Of a DNA stretch of 64,000 bases, positions 54,902-64,000 are shown in pieces. Location of the stretch: positions 1,937,001 to 2,001,000 of the forward strand of contig OU015652.1 of the NCBI GenBank assembly GCA_907165275.2, written 5' to 3'. Every line of letters begins with the position of its first letter. Within the stretch, counting starts at the first letter, position 1. Source of the stretch: Zygaena filipendulae (Eukaryota > Arthropoda > Insecta > Lepidoptera > Zygaenidae). Both the position numbers and the translations under genes were made by a program. The notes below the pieces were generated by a model. That model ran no database searches. It was not told the origin of the DNA and was given only the letters and a program-made list of their open reading frames with translations.

Positions 54902-55017
54902 CGCCGCACTCAGAGTCGACTTTATGATGATCGGTTGAGCCGTTATGATCGGTTAACCCGTTAAGGCGTGAAAGCGTAACAAACAAACACACTTTCGTAT
55001 TTATAATATTAGTAAGG
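54902..55017. mobile_element. Chimera: MITE C tip joined to an antisense Helitron
   Basis: CCGCCGCACTCAGAGTCGAC (tip of family C) changes at about 54925 into TGATGATCGGTTGAGCCG and runs to the Helitron 5' end, ATTTATAATATTAGTAAGGA, on the minus strand. GATCGGTTGAGCCGTTA is itself imperfectly doubled. Confidence 0.7.
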
Positions 55018-55722
55018 ATGAACTTTAATATGCCTATTTGACAATCTGTGATATTTATTAAGCTACATATTTAGTAAGTACAGGTTTTTAAATGTGTTTT
55101 ATAGTCAAACTGCTTTTAGGTTACAGGTTTGGTTTATATATTATGTTATTCATAAACAAAATATATTAAATGCAGCATTCCCTCTCAATCGATTAGGAAG
55201 ATACCCTTAGCGGTCCCGAGGGTATTCGCGAACGCATCGCATTGATTGGTATAACACACCTTAATGCCCCCTTAGTCGCGCCTAAATTGTTTTTAAAAGC
55301 CTTTATCTTCATATACGGGAGACATCTTTGAAACGATGTGGGGGATATTCACTTCGTTAAATCTTTTGCGACGTAGGCATTTGACTTTCCTATGAGTGGG
55401 AAACAAAGGTAGTTTTGATTTATAGGTATACTTAAGTAGGATAATGTCTGATTATGCAATTATTTATTTAAATATTACTATATTCATAGATATTTTATAT
55501 GTATAACAAAATATAGTTATTTTATTCCAAACCTTATATAATTTAGGTTACACAGGGTTTGTAAAAAAAAATCGCAAATCTATAAGGGCCTCCGCGATAC
55601 AGTACTACCTAGTGCGGAGGCCATTGCCATTGTAAGGTTAATTATCATAGTGTAAGTGTAGCGTGATTACTATTGTTTTACATAATTTAGATAGGATCGC
55701 ATTTGTATTGGTACTATCTTAA
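55018..55722. other. No gene seen
   Basis: Mostly AT-rich. A small inverted pair GGCCTCCGCGATACAG / AGTGCGGAGGCC lies at 55588-55622. No open frame of note. Confidence 0.5.
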
Positions 55723-55857
55723 TCTTTAATATATTTAAATCACGTGTCACGTTGTTTGTCCGCGATGGACTCCGAAACTACTGAACGGATTTTGATAAAA
55801 TTTTGTAACTACTTATGAGGTCCAACTTAAAAGATAGGAGAGTTTTTATCCCGGATT
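55723..55857 (+). mobile_element. Helitron 5' two-thirds, cut at a transposon exon
   Basis: A, TCTTTAATATATTTAAATCA, GTCCGCGATGGACTCCGAAA, AGTTTTTATCCCGGA; same subfamily as 15124-15354. Similarity ends where the psq-domain exon begins, and the CCGCGG hairpin and CTAG are missing. Confidence 0.7.
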
Positions 55858-56570
55858 TTATATCTCGTCCAAAACTGATAGCTTTCAACCTGTCCTGAAG
55901 GGTGGTTCTGAGCACTCCGTATTTAACGGCCACTTCTCTCATCAATACTTTTTTTTCTTTGACACATAAAATCGCCTGTTGCATTGTAGTTTCGTCCCAA
56001 TCACCCCTTCCTGTAACTCTTTTCTTAAATTTTGGCATTATTGAGTGATCTGAAAATAAAAAAACATTTTGTATACATGCCATAGCATATTGTACTCACT
56101 CAGTTGCAAAAATAACATTTTGAATAAGTTAAATTCACTCATTACTCGTCGCCCAAAAAGTGGCCGAGGCTACCCGAAAAACGTGTGGCCGGGGGTACCC
56201 GATCGGCTCGATCTTAAATTATGTTTTTTTAAAGAAACACATACTACATTAACGAAATTTTCTAACCTGGAACACTTACTACAATAATAACCACACATCA
56301 TTAATTATTAGTGATGATAAAGTACTTACATTTGATATATTTTATCTGCTTTCGAAAAGTAATTGACGCACAAAAAAATCTTCATCAAAAATTCAAACGG
56401 GTGGCATTTGTTATCCGCTTGATGTTCACCTAATCACTGTTTATATTATTCGGCCGCGTGGCGTTGCGAACGTTTTCAAGTTTGGTACGTTTATCTATGT
56501 GTGCGTGGGAGCTTGGTACTTACAGTGGCCGAGGCTACCCACCGGCCGGGGCTACCCGCCCTTCCCCTAC
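55858..56570 (-). mobile_element. Fragment of a psq/pogo-type DNA transposon
   Basis: The minus-strand element starts at GTAGGGGAAGGGCGGGTAG (56570 leftwards) and has four copies of a GGCCGAGGCTACCCG-like motif on + (56162, 56187, 56527, 56544). A splice donor-like CACTGTAAGTACC is at 56523 and an intron of about 0.47 kb follows. A strong acceptor TTTATTTTCAG stands before the psq exon. The 3' part of the element is missing. It has landed in, or joined, a family A MITE whose right half follows at 56571. Confidence 0.55.
55859..56051 (-). pseudogene. psq-type helix-turn-helix exon of a transposase-like protein
   Basis: After the acceptor (exon starts at 56051) an ATG at 56036-56038 opens 60 codons. 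They contain RGDWDETTMQQAILCVKEKK, then VLMREVAVKYGVLRTTLQDR and LKAISFGRDI. This W-x-E-x-M-x-x-A pattern followed by AxxYGxxxTTLxDR is the pipsqueak/CENP-B N-terminal DNA-binding fold found at the N terminus of pogo/Tigger-like transposases and domesticated relatives. The basic start MPKFKKR is also typical. The frame then runs into Helitron sequence at 55857, so the CENP-B and DDE domains are gone. It is a remnant, not a functional transposase. Confidence 0.65.
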
Positions 56571-56636
56571 TTTTAAAACACGATTTACTCAAAATTTCTC
56601 CGGTGTGGGTTAACACACTATTGCTTATCTATGTCC
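56571..56636 (+). mobile_element. MITE family A, right half
   Basis: TTTTAAAACACGATTTACTC to TTGCTTATCTATGTCC. The left half is absent and is replaced by the psq transposon fragment. Confidence 0.75.
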
Positions 56637-56779
56637 ATATAATACTATACTAGTGTAGTACTACACGTAAAGCGACTAGGTATCTCGGCGTGATCCAGCG
56701 AATTGATATTCGATTTGCATAACACTACGTAGGTTTGGGACTTTTTGACATGGATCTAATAAATATAGTAATGAAATAA

Positions 56780-56999
56780 CGATCGCACTCAAAGTCGTTT
56801 TAATGATTACTTAATTTTAAGTAAAGATTTTAAAAATAGAACTGCCGCACTCACAGACCTTCATCAAATTACGTAATGTTAGTTGGCATTTCACTACGTC
56901 AAATGCCAATCAACATTAATTTAATGAACGTCTCTGATCGCAGCAGTTTTGTTTTTAAAATCTCTACTTAAAATTAAGTAATCATTAAACGACTTTGAA
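56780..56999. mobile_element. Palindromic MITE, family C, copy 3 (diverged)
   Basis: CGATCGCACTCAAAGTCG to CGACTTTG with the same inner blocks (AAATGCCAATCAACATTAAT). It is more decayed than copies 1 and 2, and its right tip is incomplete. TAA stands on the left. Confidence 0.7.
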
Positions 57000-57057
57000 T
57001 TAAAATTTATGAAGATAATAATAACAATTTACAATCATACAGAGCATTACAATACTA

Positions 57058-57190
57058 CTAGCTGTTCCGCGCAATTTCATCCCACGTTGACGTTCATTTC
57101 GGAATTCCCGCGGGAATTCTGTATACAAATTTTACGATGATAGGTTGAGTATAGTTAAGGCGTGAAAACATAACAAATGCACATACGTAT
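57058..57190 (-). mobile_element. Non-autonomous Helitron, degraded 5' end
   Basis: CTAG at 57058, CTGTTCCGCGCAATTTCATC on +, GGAATTCCCGCGGGAATTC; the internal part TACGATGATAGGTTGAG is worn. Confidence 0.7.
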
Positions 57191-57560
57191 CAATGTTAAT
57201 AAACTAAAAAAATAAAAAGTACAAGTACTATATACCTATTATAAATTGAATTGCTCTGCTTTATCGTAAGATAACCACCTTTAATCAGGCCTGCTTAAAG
57301 CAACTCAATTTAGGTTCTGCTTTAAGAGCTCATAGTACATAACTATAGGTATAAGTAAGTTTGGGTGCAGAGGATAATCTCTAAAACTACGTAAGTAGGT
57401 AAGCGATTTTAATTTTTTTTCATGGATAGAAAGGTACTGTATCCAGTTGTAGGATACTTACTCTTCAACCCGATGCAATAAGTTCCCTCGAGAACGGCAA
57501 AAGTAACGCGGGGAGATAATAACATTTATTATATTTAGTGGTTATTATTATCTATATTGT
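57191..57560. other. No gene seen
   Basis: AT-rich. A scrap with GTTCCCTCGAGAACGGC and AACGCGGGGAG at 57480-57515 may be another worn Helitron end. Confidence 0.45.
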
Positions 57561-57856
57561 CAACCCGATTGGCGCAATGGTTCCCATGCCTGCCCGCTAA
57601 TCAAGAGGTTCCGGGTTCGATTCCCGGTGGGGGTGGACTTTGTGTGATGAACACAGGGTTCCATTTTCCAGTTTGGGTGTGTATATATATATCTATAGTA
57701 TAATATATATGTTATCATGTGTAGTATGTACCACGTTTGCTTGGTTTCCACGACACAAGCTATTATAGCTTAGTGTGGGATCAAGTAGATCTGTGTGTTG
57801 TGATGTGGATTATTATTAAAAATAAATAATAAAAAAAATAAAAAATAAAAAAAAAT
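57561..57856 (+). mobile_element. tRNA-derived SINE, family S1, copy 3 (best preserved)
   Basis: A box GATTGGCGCAATGGTTCC and B box CCGGGTTCGATTCCCGG are both intact, 40-odd bases apart as in a pol III promoter. The body contains TGTGTGATGAACACAGGG and ACCACGTTTGCTTGGTTTCC. The copy ends in an A-rich tail of AAATAAATAAT and AAAAATAAAA (57815-57856). This is the reference copy for the family. Confidence 0.8.
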
Positions 57857-58674
57857 CTAAATATAAAGTGTTATTTAAAATCTCTAGACTTAAACTGAAA
57901 AGATGTTTTAAAAAACTTCAAATAGGTACCTGATACTTACCTATACCTAAAAAACCGACAGAACTATGGGTACATTTAAACCACGAAATTCTACATAATT
58001 GGTTCTTGATAGAAATATGTATTAATAGGTGCTAAGGTCATTTCAAAAAGCAATCAAAGAATATTGGATTTTAAAATTAAACTGTGCAAGTTAATATCCA
58101 ATAATGTTCTGCCATTGGAACCGTCTCGTCTGCAGATTTCTGCATCGGGCGCAATATCCACCCCGTCCTGGTCAATATTATCTTTATTAATATTAATAGC
58201 CACCTAGTCTGCGTTTTATTGGAACTCATTTTACTTGCCGTCTGCATCTTGGCCCTCTATTTTATTTATATTCACAAAATTAACTTTAAAGCAACTTTTT
58301 ATGAACTCGACAAGTAGGTATTTAATTTCCATATTTACACTATAGTCATGGATGTAATACTCGTAGAATATCCTAATGAATAGTTATCGTCCATGGTAAG
58401 TCGGTAACTAGATGACGAAATCACCAAGTTTACAGTTTACAACCAAAGAGAATATAAGTACATATCTATACAATCACAAGTCAACCTTATTTAAATGTTT
58501 TGACACTATCGTCTACTAGGTACTCAGGCTTAGGTTAAATTTAATAAAAGTCTTAATTAAATAAGTATTTGAAAACGAAATTATGAACAAATTGTAAGTG
58601 TACATCGGCCAAAAATAATAAAACCTCTTAAAGCTTAAATAAAAAGTGTGTACAAGGCTATCACATTAAATATA
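57857..58674. other. No gene seen; upstream region of the next ORF
   Basis: AT-rich. At 58125-58185 CCGTCTCGTCTGCAGATTTC and CCTGGTCAATATTATC resemble the patch at 30660-30735. An A/T-rich TTAAATAAAAAG just upstream of 58675 could act as a TATA-like element. Confidence 0.4.
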
Positions 58675-59040
58675 ATGAATCCAGCTTCTTTTATGGTTTG
58701 GCAGATAGAAGAGAACTGTGAAGTCATATTTATTATTATCGTTGTAATGTTTGTTTGTTTATTGATATTAGATAAAATAAATAATAGATCTCTATCGTTG
58801 GATGAAAAAACTACAGAGAGAGTAGAAGAAATGCAAAAAAAAGATGGTCAAAGTGAACAAACTGAAGAAAAATGTTCGATATCAAGTTTAAAAGATCTTG
58901 AACCAACTTCTGTAGATAGAAGTACAACAACTAAAGACCCAACTTCTACTGATATTTTTTATGAAGACACAATAAAAGCAAATTCGTCAAATGTTGATAC
59001 AATATTGAATGGAACATTACTTGATCATGAAAATAGGTGA
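58675..59040 (+). CDS. Single-exon ORF for a small one-pass membrane protein
   Basis: The ATG at 58675 opens 121 codons to TGA at 59038-59040. Residues 1-16 form a short acidic N terminus (QIEENCE before the membrane). Residues 17-33 (VIFIIIVVMFVCLLILD) are a clear membrane span. Residues 34-121 form an acidic Ser/Thr/Lys-rich tail (TTERVEEMQKKDGQSEQTEE, STTTKDPTSTDIFYED). N-glycosylation-type sites are NRS, NSS and NGT. The charge pattern around the span suggests a cytoplasmic tail. ATTAAA poly(A)-like signals follow at 59048 and 59061. I do not recognise the family. The frame is open nine codons upstream of the ATG from a GTG. It is the longest protein-like ORF outside mobile DNA, but a chance ORF or an exon of a larger gene is possible. 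Confidence 0.45.
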   Translation: MNPASFMVWQIEENCEVIFIIIVVMFVCLLILDKINNRSLSLDEKTTERVEEMQKKDGQSEQTEEKCSISSLKDLEPTSVDRSTTTKDPTSTDIFYEDTIKANSSNVDTILNGTLLDHENR

Positions 59041-61624
59041 CAGTGAAATTAAAACATTATATTAAAATATAAAACTTTACTAAAGAAAAATTGTTACTAA
59101 TAATAATATATAAATATAAGCAACACATTAATTTACTAAGGATCTGATTTTTAATGACATGATACTCGTAATGATGACCTATTTGTCAATTCTTTCGATA
59201 GGTTTTTATCGCGTCATTATGTATGATAATGCCATCCAATTAGTTTTATAGACAATTTAAATAAGACCACCGAGTATCATTGTTTCAGTGTAATGACCAA
59301 AGATCATAATAATCACTACATGGTAATGAGCATTAAACTTTTTAATTTATGATATTGGTATCACTGATGTATAGGATTTATTAGTTACATTATTTAATTG
59401 TGATGTTCAAGCATCTGTTTAATTGTTTTCACTATCCTTTTTATTGAATTATTCTCTGAAAATTTCTGAAGGGAACATCGTGTTTTTCACTAAGAAGGTT
59501 TTTCAAATGCTTATTAAATTCTCATTTGTCTATCACGATTGCGAATATTTTGAAGAAATTTTAAAAAGAAGTTCGTTATGTAAGTCCAATATGAGATTTA
59601 TTTAAACTTCATCTATGCTAATATGCTTCGTCATACCTACCTAAAATCAGTTAATTATCATCGTCTAACCCTTCCTACGTGAGCTTAGTTTATATTATGC
59701 CCATGTATCCGAGAACTTGTATTTATGCGTTCATGAAATCCATTCCGATTCCCATTTATAGCGGATACAGCGGTAAAGACATGCCATAACACAGGTAATG
59801 ACAATCCCCCATTAAAGCACTCGGGCTTGTCTATTTAGTGTAGCATTCAAAACGAGCATTAGCATAAGTGGCATATATGTTATTTTGTGCCCTCTGTATG
59901 TGATGCCGGGGGCCACGAAACTAACGGAACACTGGTGATCGTGCGCTTTCCAAAACGATGCAGTGGATTGAGAGGTAAAAATATTCCCTCGTTGCACCGG
60001 TGGGTAAATGGGTGTAAAAGTGAAACAAACGAAACAATCAATACAAAGTGCTCGTTATAAAGCTGGGCAGCATATTATATTATTGTGAGTTTGCAAGACG
60101 CAAGAGGATGGAAGTATGGAAGGCAACGCCAAGAATTAGAAGCGAATAATTGGAATAATATCAATTAAAATAAATATGATTTAAATTCTAAAAATACCTG
60201 AATGGGTACTACAATTTCCAAAACTGTTCAAACAACAATTTAACTACTGGTAATTTTATTTTATGAATAAAGTTGTATGATGTCTTATGCAGTTTTTGAA
60301 GAAAAAGGAAAAAAAAAGGTTCAGTCTACTTGAAATTGCTTGATTTGGGGCCACACGTGTTCCTTTTTGGGGGTCGTAAGTTGTTCTTGATGTACCGTGC
60401 AAATATACACAAAAGTGCCACAATCCAAAATCTAAGAAGCGTGCACTTATCTGTTTGCTCTGTTGAATAAAATGCCAAAGTGGAATGCCGTAAGTACCTA
60501 CATTAAATTGAATGTTTGAGTTCGCGGTCATAAATATGACTAAAAACTTCGCTATACACTTAACTCTGAGTCTGAGTTATAACTACATAAATAATAGATC
60601 AACCAAAATCTATTAATTTTACAACTGTCTCAGAAATTGCTAAACAGGAAAAATTTAATAAAAAAAGAAAGAAAAGTACAGATAAATTGAGACCCTTTTC
60701 CGTTTTAAAATCAGTTAAAAATTCACTAATCATAGAGAATGCCGCAATGGATTAAGTTCGCCATTTGTAAATTTTGTGCAATAAAGAATAAATAAATAGG
60801 GTAACGAGTTAAAGTTGTCAGCAAATAGTCTGAAATCTCAGATCTACTATAACTGCGACGTAGGTTACAATTTGGACTTCAATTGCACACATCTGAAACT
60901 TATCAGATTTCCATGGGTATGCAGCGGCTTCCTCTGGCGTACTATAAAGTAAGTTCCCGCGCCGTAAACCATTGTAACCAACTATGGGTTCTTGGCACGA
61001 ATCCACAATGCTGCAGTGGAATGCTCTATCACGATTCCTATTCAGTATTTGTGTTTCCGACACCACCGCTACTCGCTTGCACTAGTTTAGCTTAGTATGG
61101 GCACGATCCACGCTAATTGGTTGTGAAATGTGATGACATCTTCTCCTTTCTTCTAGTGTAGTACCATAAAATTTAAATTGCGTTTGTAAGATTCTGTTTT
61201 GATCCGTTGCAAAGGCCTGACCTTTGCTACTTGCAAACTATCAATATCTTTAAAATTCATCCGGGACTTCTTGCACGACGCGTGTTCCAAGCACGAAACA
61301 TGCAAAATAAAATATGCTAAAAATTTTTATTCTTGCTTTCAGTCACAATTTTGCACCCTTTCCATTAAATTTGAATTCATTTTGGATGTACAGACATATC
61401 TTTAAATAGTATAAAACAAAATCGCTTTCCCCGTCATGTCAGTGTCCCTTTGTAAGATTAGATCTTTTAAACTACGCAACGCATTCTGATGCGGCTTCCA
61501 TCAATAGATGGAGTGATTCAAATGGAAGGTTTATACGTATTGTATAGATATTTATAGTTTAATATTTTAATAGTTAATTAATGTTTTGCGCAAATTTGTT
61601 GAAATATAACGCTAACTATCCAAG
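59041..61624. other. No gene seen
   Basis: 2.6 kb of AT-rich DNA. The 60880-61100 stretch is GC-richer and open on both strands at once, but neither frame shows domain character or splice signals. No repeat termini recognised. Confidence 0.45.
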
Positions 61625-61918
61625 ATGTCGGAAGAAATCAAGCGACTTAGAGCTTATATCGAAAATGCTTCAAATATCTGCTTAGCATCGATCATTATTT
61701 TTACAGTGCAAATACAAACACCTCAGGCCAGAAATATGATCGTTAAATATTTTCACAAAAACCATGTTACAATATGCAAGGGAATAAATAACTTCTTATT
61801 CAAAAGTCGCCATATTGGTAACCGAATTCAACTTATTTGCAATGGAAATCAACCTCAGGGTAAAAGCGGCCGGAGTTATGCACGGGTGCTAATTTTCCTG
61901 GCTAGACTGTCGAATTAG

Positions 61919-62698
61919 AGATGGTTAGGCGTCTACGTCGTGACCTTATACCCTGTAATCTTGCAGTCTGATCGCCTTGCTTGATTATGTAGAGTCGACT
62001 TAGAATTGCTCTAGATTCTTGAGTAATTTCTATGATTTAAATTATATTTATAGTAGTCTTTCAATGTTTCTGATAATGCTAACCTTATATGGTAGGTATA
62101 AGTACTAAGTATTTTGAACATGTATTTTTCGAAAATAAATTAAAATTAAGTTATAGCTTTGACGTAGGTCAAAGCTATACCTAAGCGTGGCAGTCATTGA
62201 TATACTAAATAAGTAAAAAATACAAAAAAATTGCCAGTGAAATTTTTGTTGACTTTTACATTAACCTATTAGACACCTATTGTAGTAAGGATTGTGTTAT
62301 AGAATAATGTTCTTTTGTAACCTTTTAATGTTATATTTTCACTTGAAAATGTTCTCTAAAACACCTTTCCAGCAAGTTCTTGAATTTCAAAAACAAAAGT
62401 TCACTCACATCGTATTACTCCCACCGGCACCGTCGTAAACAAACCAAATAAAAATATGTTGACAATCAATAACGCATATTACTAAGCTCGCAACGAGCTT
62501 GTCTGTTTTTATACAAGCTTCAATGACCAGTTAACGAAGACCCATAATACCACTTACAGTTCCAAACGGTGCTCATATTCAGAAGACACATGGAAGGTCA
62601 TCTTATAACGGTTTGTTTCATGCTACCACGATGTTAGGTGAGCAGATGGGCACTTGGATTTTATGGCCTATGTTTGAACCGCGTTACACAGTTCATAA
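61919..62698. other. No gene seen; one short hairpin
   Basis: ATAGCTTTGAC (62153-62163) pairs perfectly with GTCAAAGCTAT (62168-62178) across a GTAG tetraloop. Nothing else was recognised. Confidence 0.5.
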
Positions 62699-62790
62699 TC
62701 CTAATACATAATAATAAATGGGAAAGTTTGTAGGTGTGTATGTTTTATCAGGTTTTATCATTAAGCTCCGTAAGGCTAAATGCGTAGGTA
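62699..62790 (+). mobile_element. Helitron 5' fragment
   Basis: A, TCCTAATACATAATAATAAA, TGGGAAAGTTTG; similarity stops before the GCGGG module. Confidence 0.5.
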
Positions 62791-63166
62791 TTATTGAAAA
62801 AAAAATGTTTAACTTTCAAAAAAAGGTTAAATGTGTGCATAATTCGACGTCAATATAGGGTTACTTTTGTATTGTAGATGTATAGAATCGCTATTGAATG
62901 AATATGAACGAGGCTTTGATAGATTTTCACCCACTTTTTTCATGCAAATGCAATCAATCAAGCGGATAACTGTCGTTTAACAGATTGCCTCGGTCCCTTT
63001 GTGTTTACAGCACTACGGGATGCGGTTTGATTAAAATATCGATTTGGCTTCGAGCTGAGTCGATACAATTTTTCGACATGAATAAAATCGGACTTTTTCT
63101 ACAATAAAAACGGTCGGACGGAGTTGTCGACTGTCATTTTTGGTGTATTAGCCAAATACATCTATA
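62791..63166. other. No gene seen
   Basis: AT-rich; nothing recognised. Confidence 0.5.
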
Positions 63167-63478
63167 TCTATACTAAAATAAAAGAGTAGAATCCGCGATT
63201 CTGTACATTGGATATTTTTGACAAATTTTGACAGGAAGTGATAAAAGAAGAGTAACCAATCACAAAAAAAGAGTTTTTTTAAATTATTTTCTGTCTGTCT
63301 ATCTGTCTGTTCGCGATAATCTCCGAACCTACTCAACGGATTTTCATGCGGTTTTCACAGGTAGATTAAGCTAAACCTGGAGCTACATATAGGCTTGGTT
63401 TCATTTAAATCGGATGTTGGGAAAAAAAGTTGCCATACAAAAACTTTCCATGCGGGTGAAACCGCGGGGCACAGCTAG
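63167..63478 (+). mobile_element. Non-autonomous Helitron, full-length long subfamily
   Basis: A, TCTATACTAAAATAAAAGAG, TAGAATCCGCGATTCTGTAC; internal CTGTCTGTCTATCTGTC and CTCAACGGATTTTCATGC. It ends TGCGGGTGAAACCGCGGGG then CACAGCTAG, followed by T. At 312 bp it is the best reference for the outer copy at 14986-15499. Confidence 0.85.
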
Positions 63479-64000
63479 TAGCTAAATATATCGCTGGAGT
63501 CGTGTGGTTCTACACATTTAAGCTGATTTAAACTTTGATTGGATTTTGAAATTCACTAAATTGGAATGTGATATGAGCAAAAACAACTGTCTTAAATAAA
63601 GTATGTCTATAATATTGTATATTTACAATATTATATATATTGTACAATTTTGTGTAGAATGACTAAGAAATTAAAAGGACTGAAAGTACCTATGTATCGG
63701 AAAGGATTGTCCGAGGTAGACGTATACCGATCAGATAGAGGACGTCCTTAGAAAGGCTGCGGTAGGGTATGTGAAAGATTGTGGATGTGGATGAGGCGAA
63801 GAAAGAACATGAACCTTCCCTGCATTGGAATCATAGCAAGTGGAGGATTCACCGCTTTCCCCTTCAGAAAACAGTAGATATAAGTATATGTATGTAGTTT
63901 AGAATAGACGGTTATTATAACATTGGCATATTACTAGCATTTATTGGATTACCTCAAGTAATAATTGATCGAGATGTATATCAGTATTTTTATTATAAGG
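63479..64000. other. No gene seen
   Basis: AT-rich; a less AT-rich stretch at 63690-63840 has no open frame or family signature that I can name. Confidence 0.45.

Noticed and set aside
57561..57640. Possible functional tRNA gene
   Set aside because: A and B boxes are good, but the acceptor stem does not pair. The same head with the same non-tRNA body occurs at three loci, so it is a SINE.
60818..61095. Overlapping open frames on both strands
   Set aside because: Both strands are open over the same stretch, which points to local base composition rather than a gene. No domain or splice signal was seen.
61625..61918. 97-codon open frame starting at an ATG
   Set aside because: Chance ORFs of this size occur elsewhere in the window. 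There is no poly(A) signal pattern, no splice context and no family resemblance. It could be revisited with transcript data.

Overview
The window is AT-rich animal DNA, most probably from a moth or butterfly. The main clue is dozens of short elements that start TCCTTACT or TCTATACT and end in a CCGCGG hairpin followed by GCACAGCTAG. They sit between a host A and a host T, as non-autonomous Helitrons do, and this family is abundant in Lepidoptera. Canonical splice signals, tRNA-derived SINEs, several MITE families and non-LTR retrotransposon debris agree. No bacterial, plasmid or viral gene was seen. The species cannot be named from this sequence.

The window reads as a large intronic or intergenic stretch around one recognisable host exon. 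That exon is on the + strand at 53542-53962: acceptor TTGCAG, 140 open codons, donor AAG|GTAGGT. A GC-rich patch with an overlapping CRE/E-box and a TATA box (52740-52990) lies about 0.55 kb upstream and could be an internal promoter. A single-exon ORF for a small one-pass membrane protein lies at 58675-59040. A few weaker exon candidates (near 2838, 32016, 34009 and 40864) are given only as findings.

Layout. 0-4 kb: SINE, Helitron tail, LINE tail, otherwise blank. 4.2-6.5 kb: a 5'-truncated, frameshifted CR1/Jockey-superfamily retrotransposon on the minus strand. 7-15.5 kb: scattered Helitrons, a SINE, a foldback element and a LINE C-terminal remnant, ending in a Helitron nested in another Helitron. 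16-18.6 kb: a direct duplication of a composite repeat (273-bp units plus a palindrome). One copy carries a palindromic MITE that the other lacks. 18.6-27 kb: a TA-flanked MITE, Helitrons including a head-to-tail trio, and a LINE remnant. 27.2-28.6 kb: a 1.46-kb element bounded by TTA, with inverted sets of a 17-bp motif. 30-51 kb: Helitrons, SINEs and MITEs separated by blanks. 52.7-54 kb: promoter candidate and host exon. 54-57.9 kb: MITEs, chimeric repeats, a psq-type helix-turn-helix exon from a transposon, and a SINE. 58.6-59 kb: the membrane-protein ORF. 59-64 kb: mostly blank, with one full Helitron.

No operon-like or defence-like system is visible. The interest lies in how the repeats are nested and joined, in a few unassigned element families, and in the small set of possible host exons.
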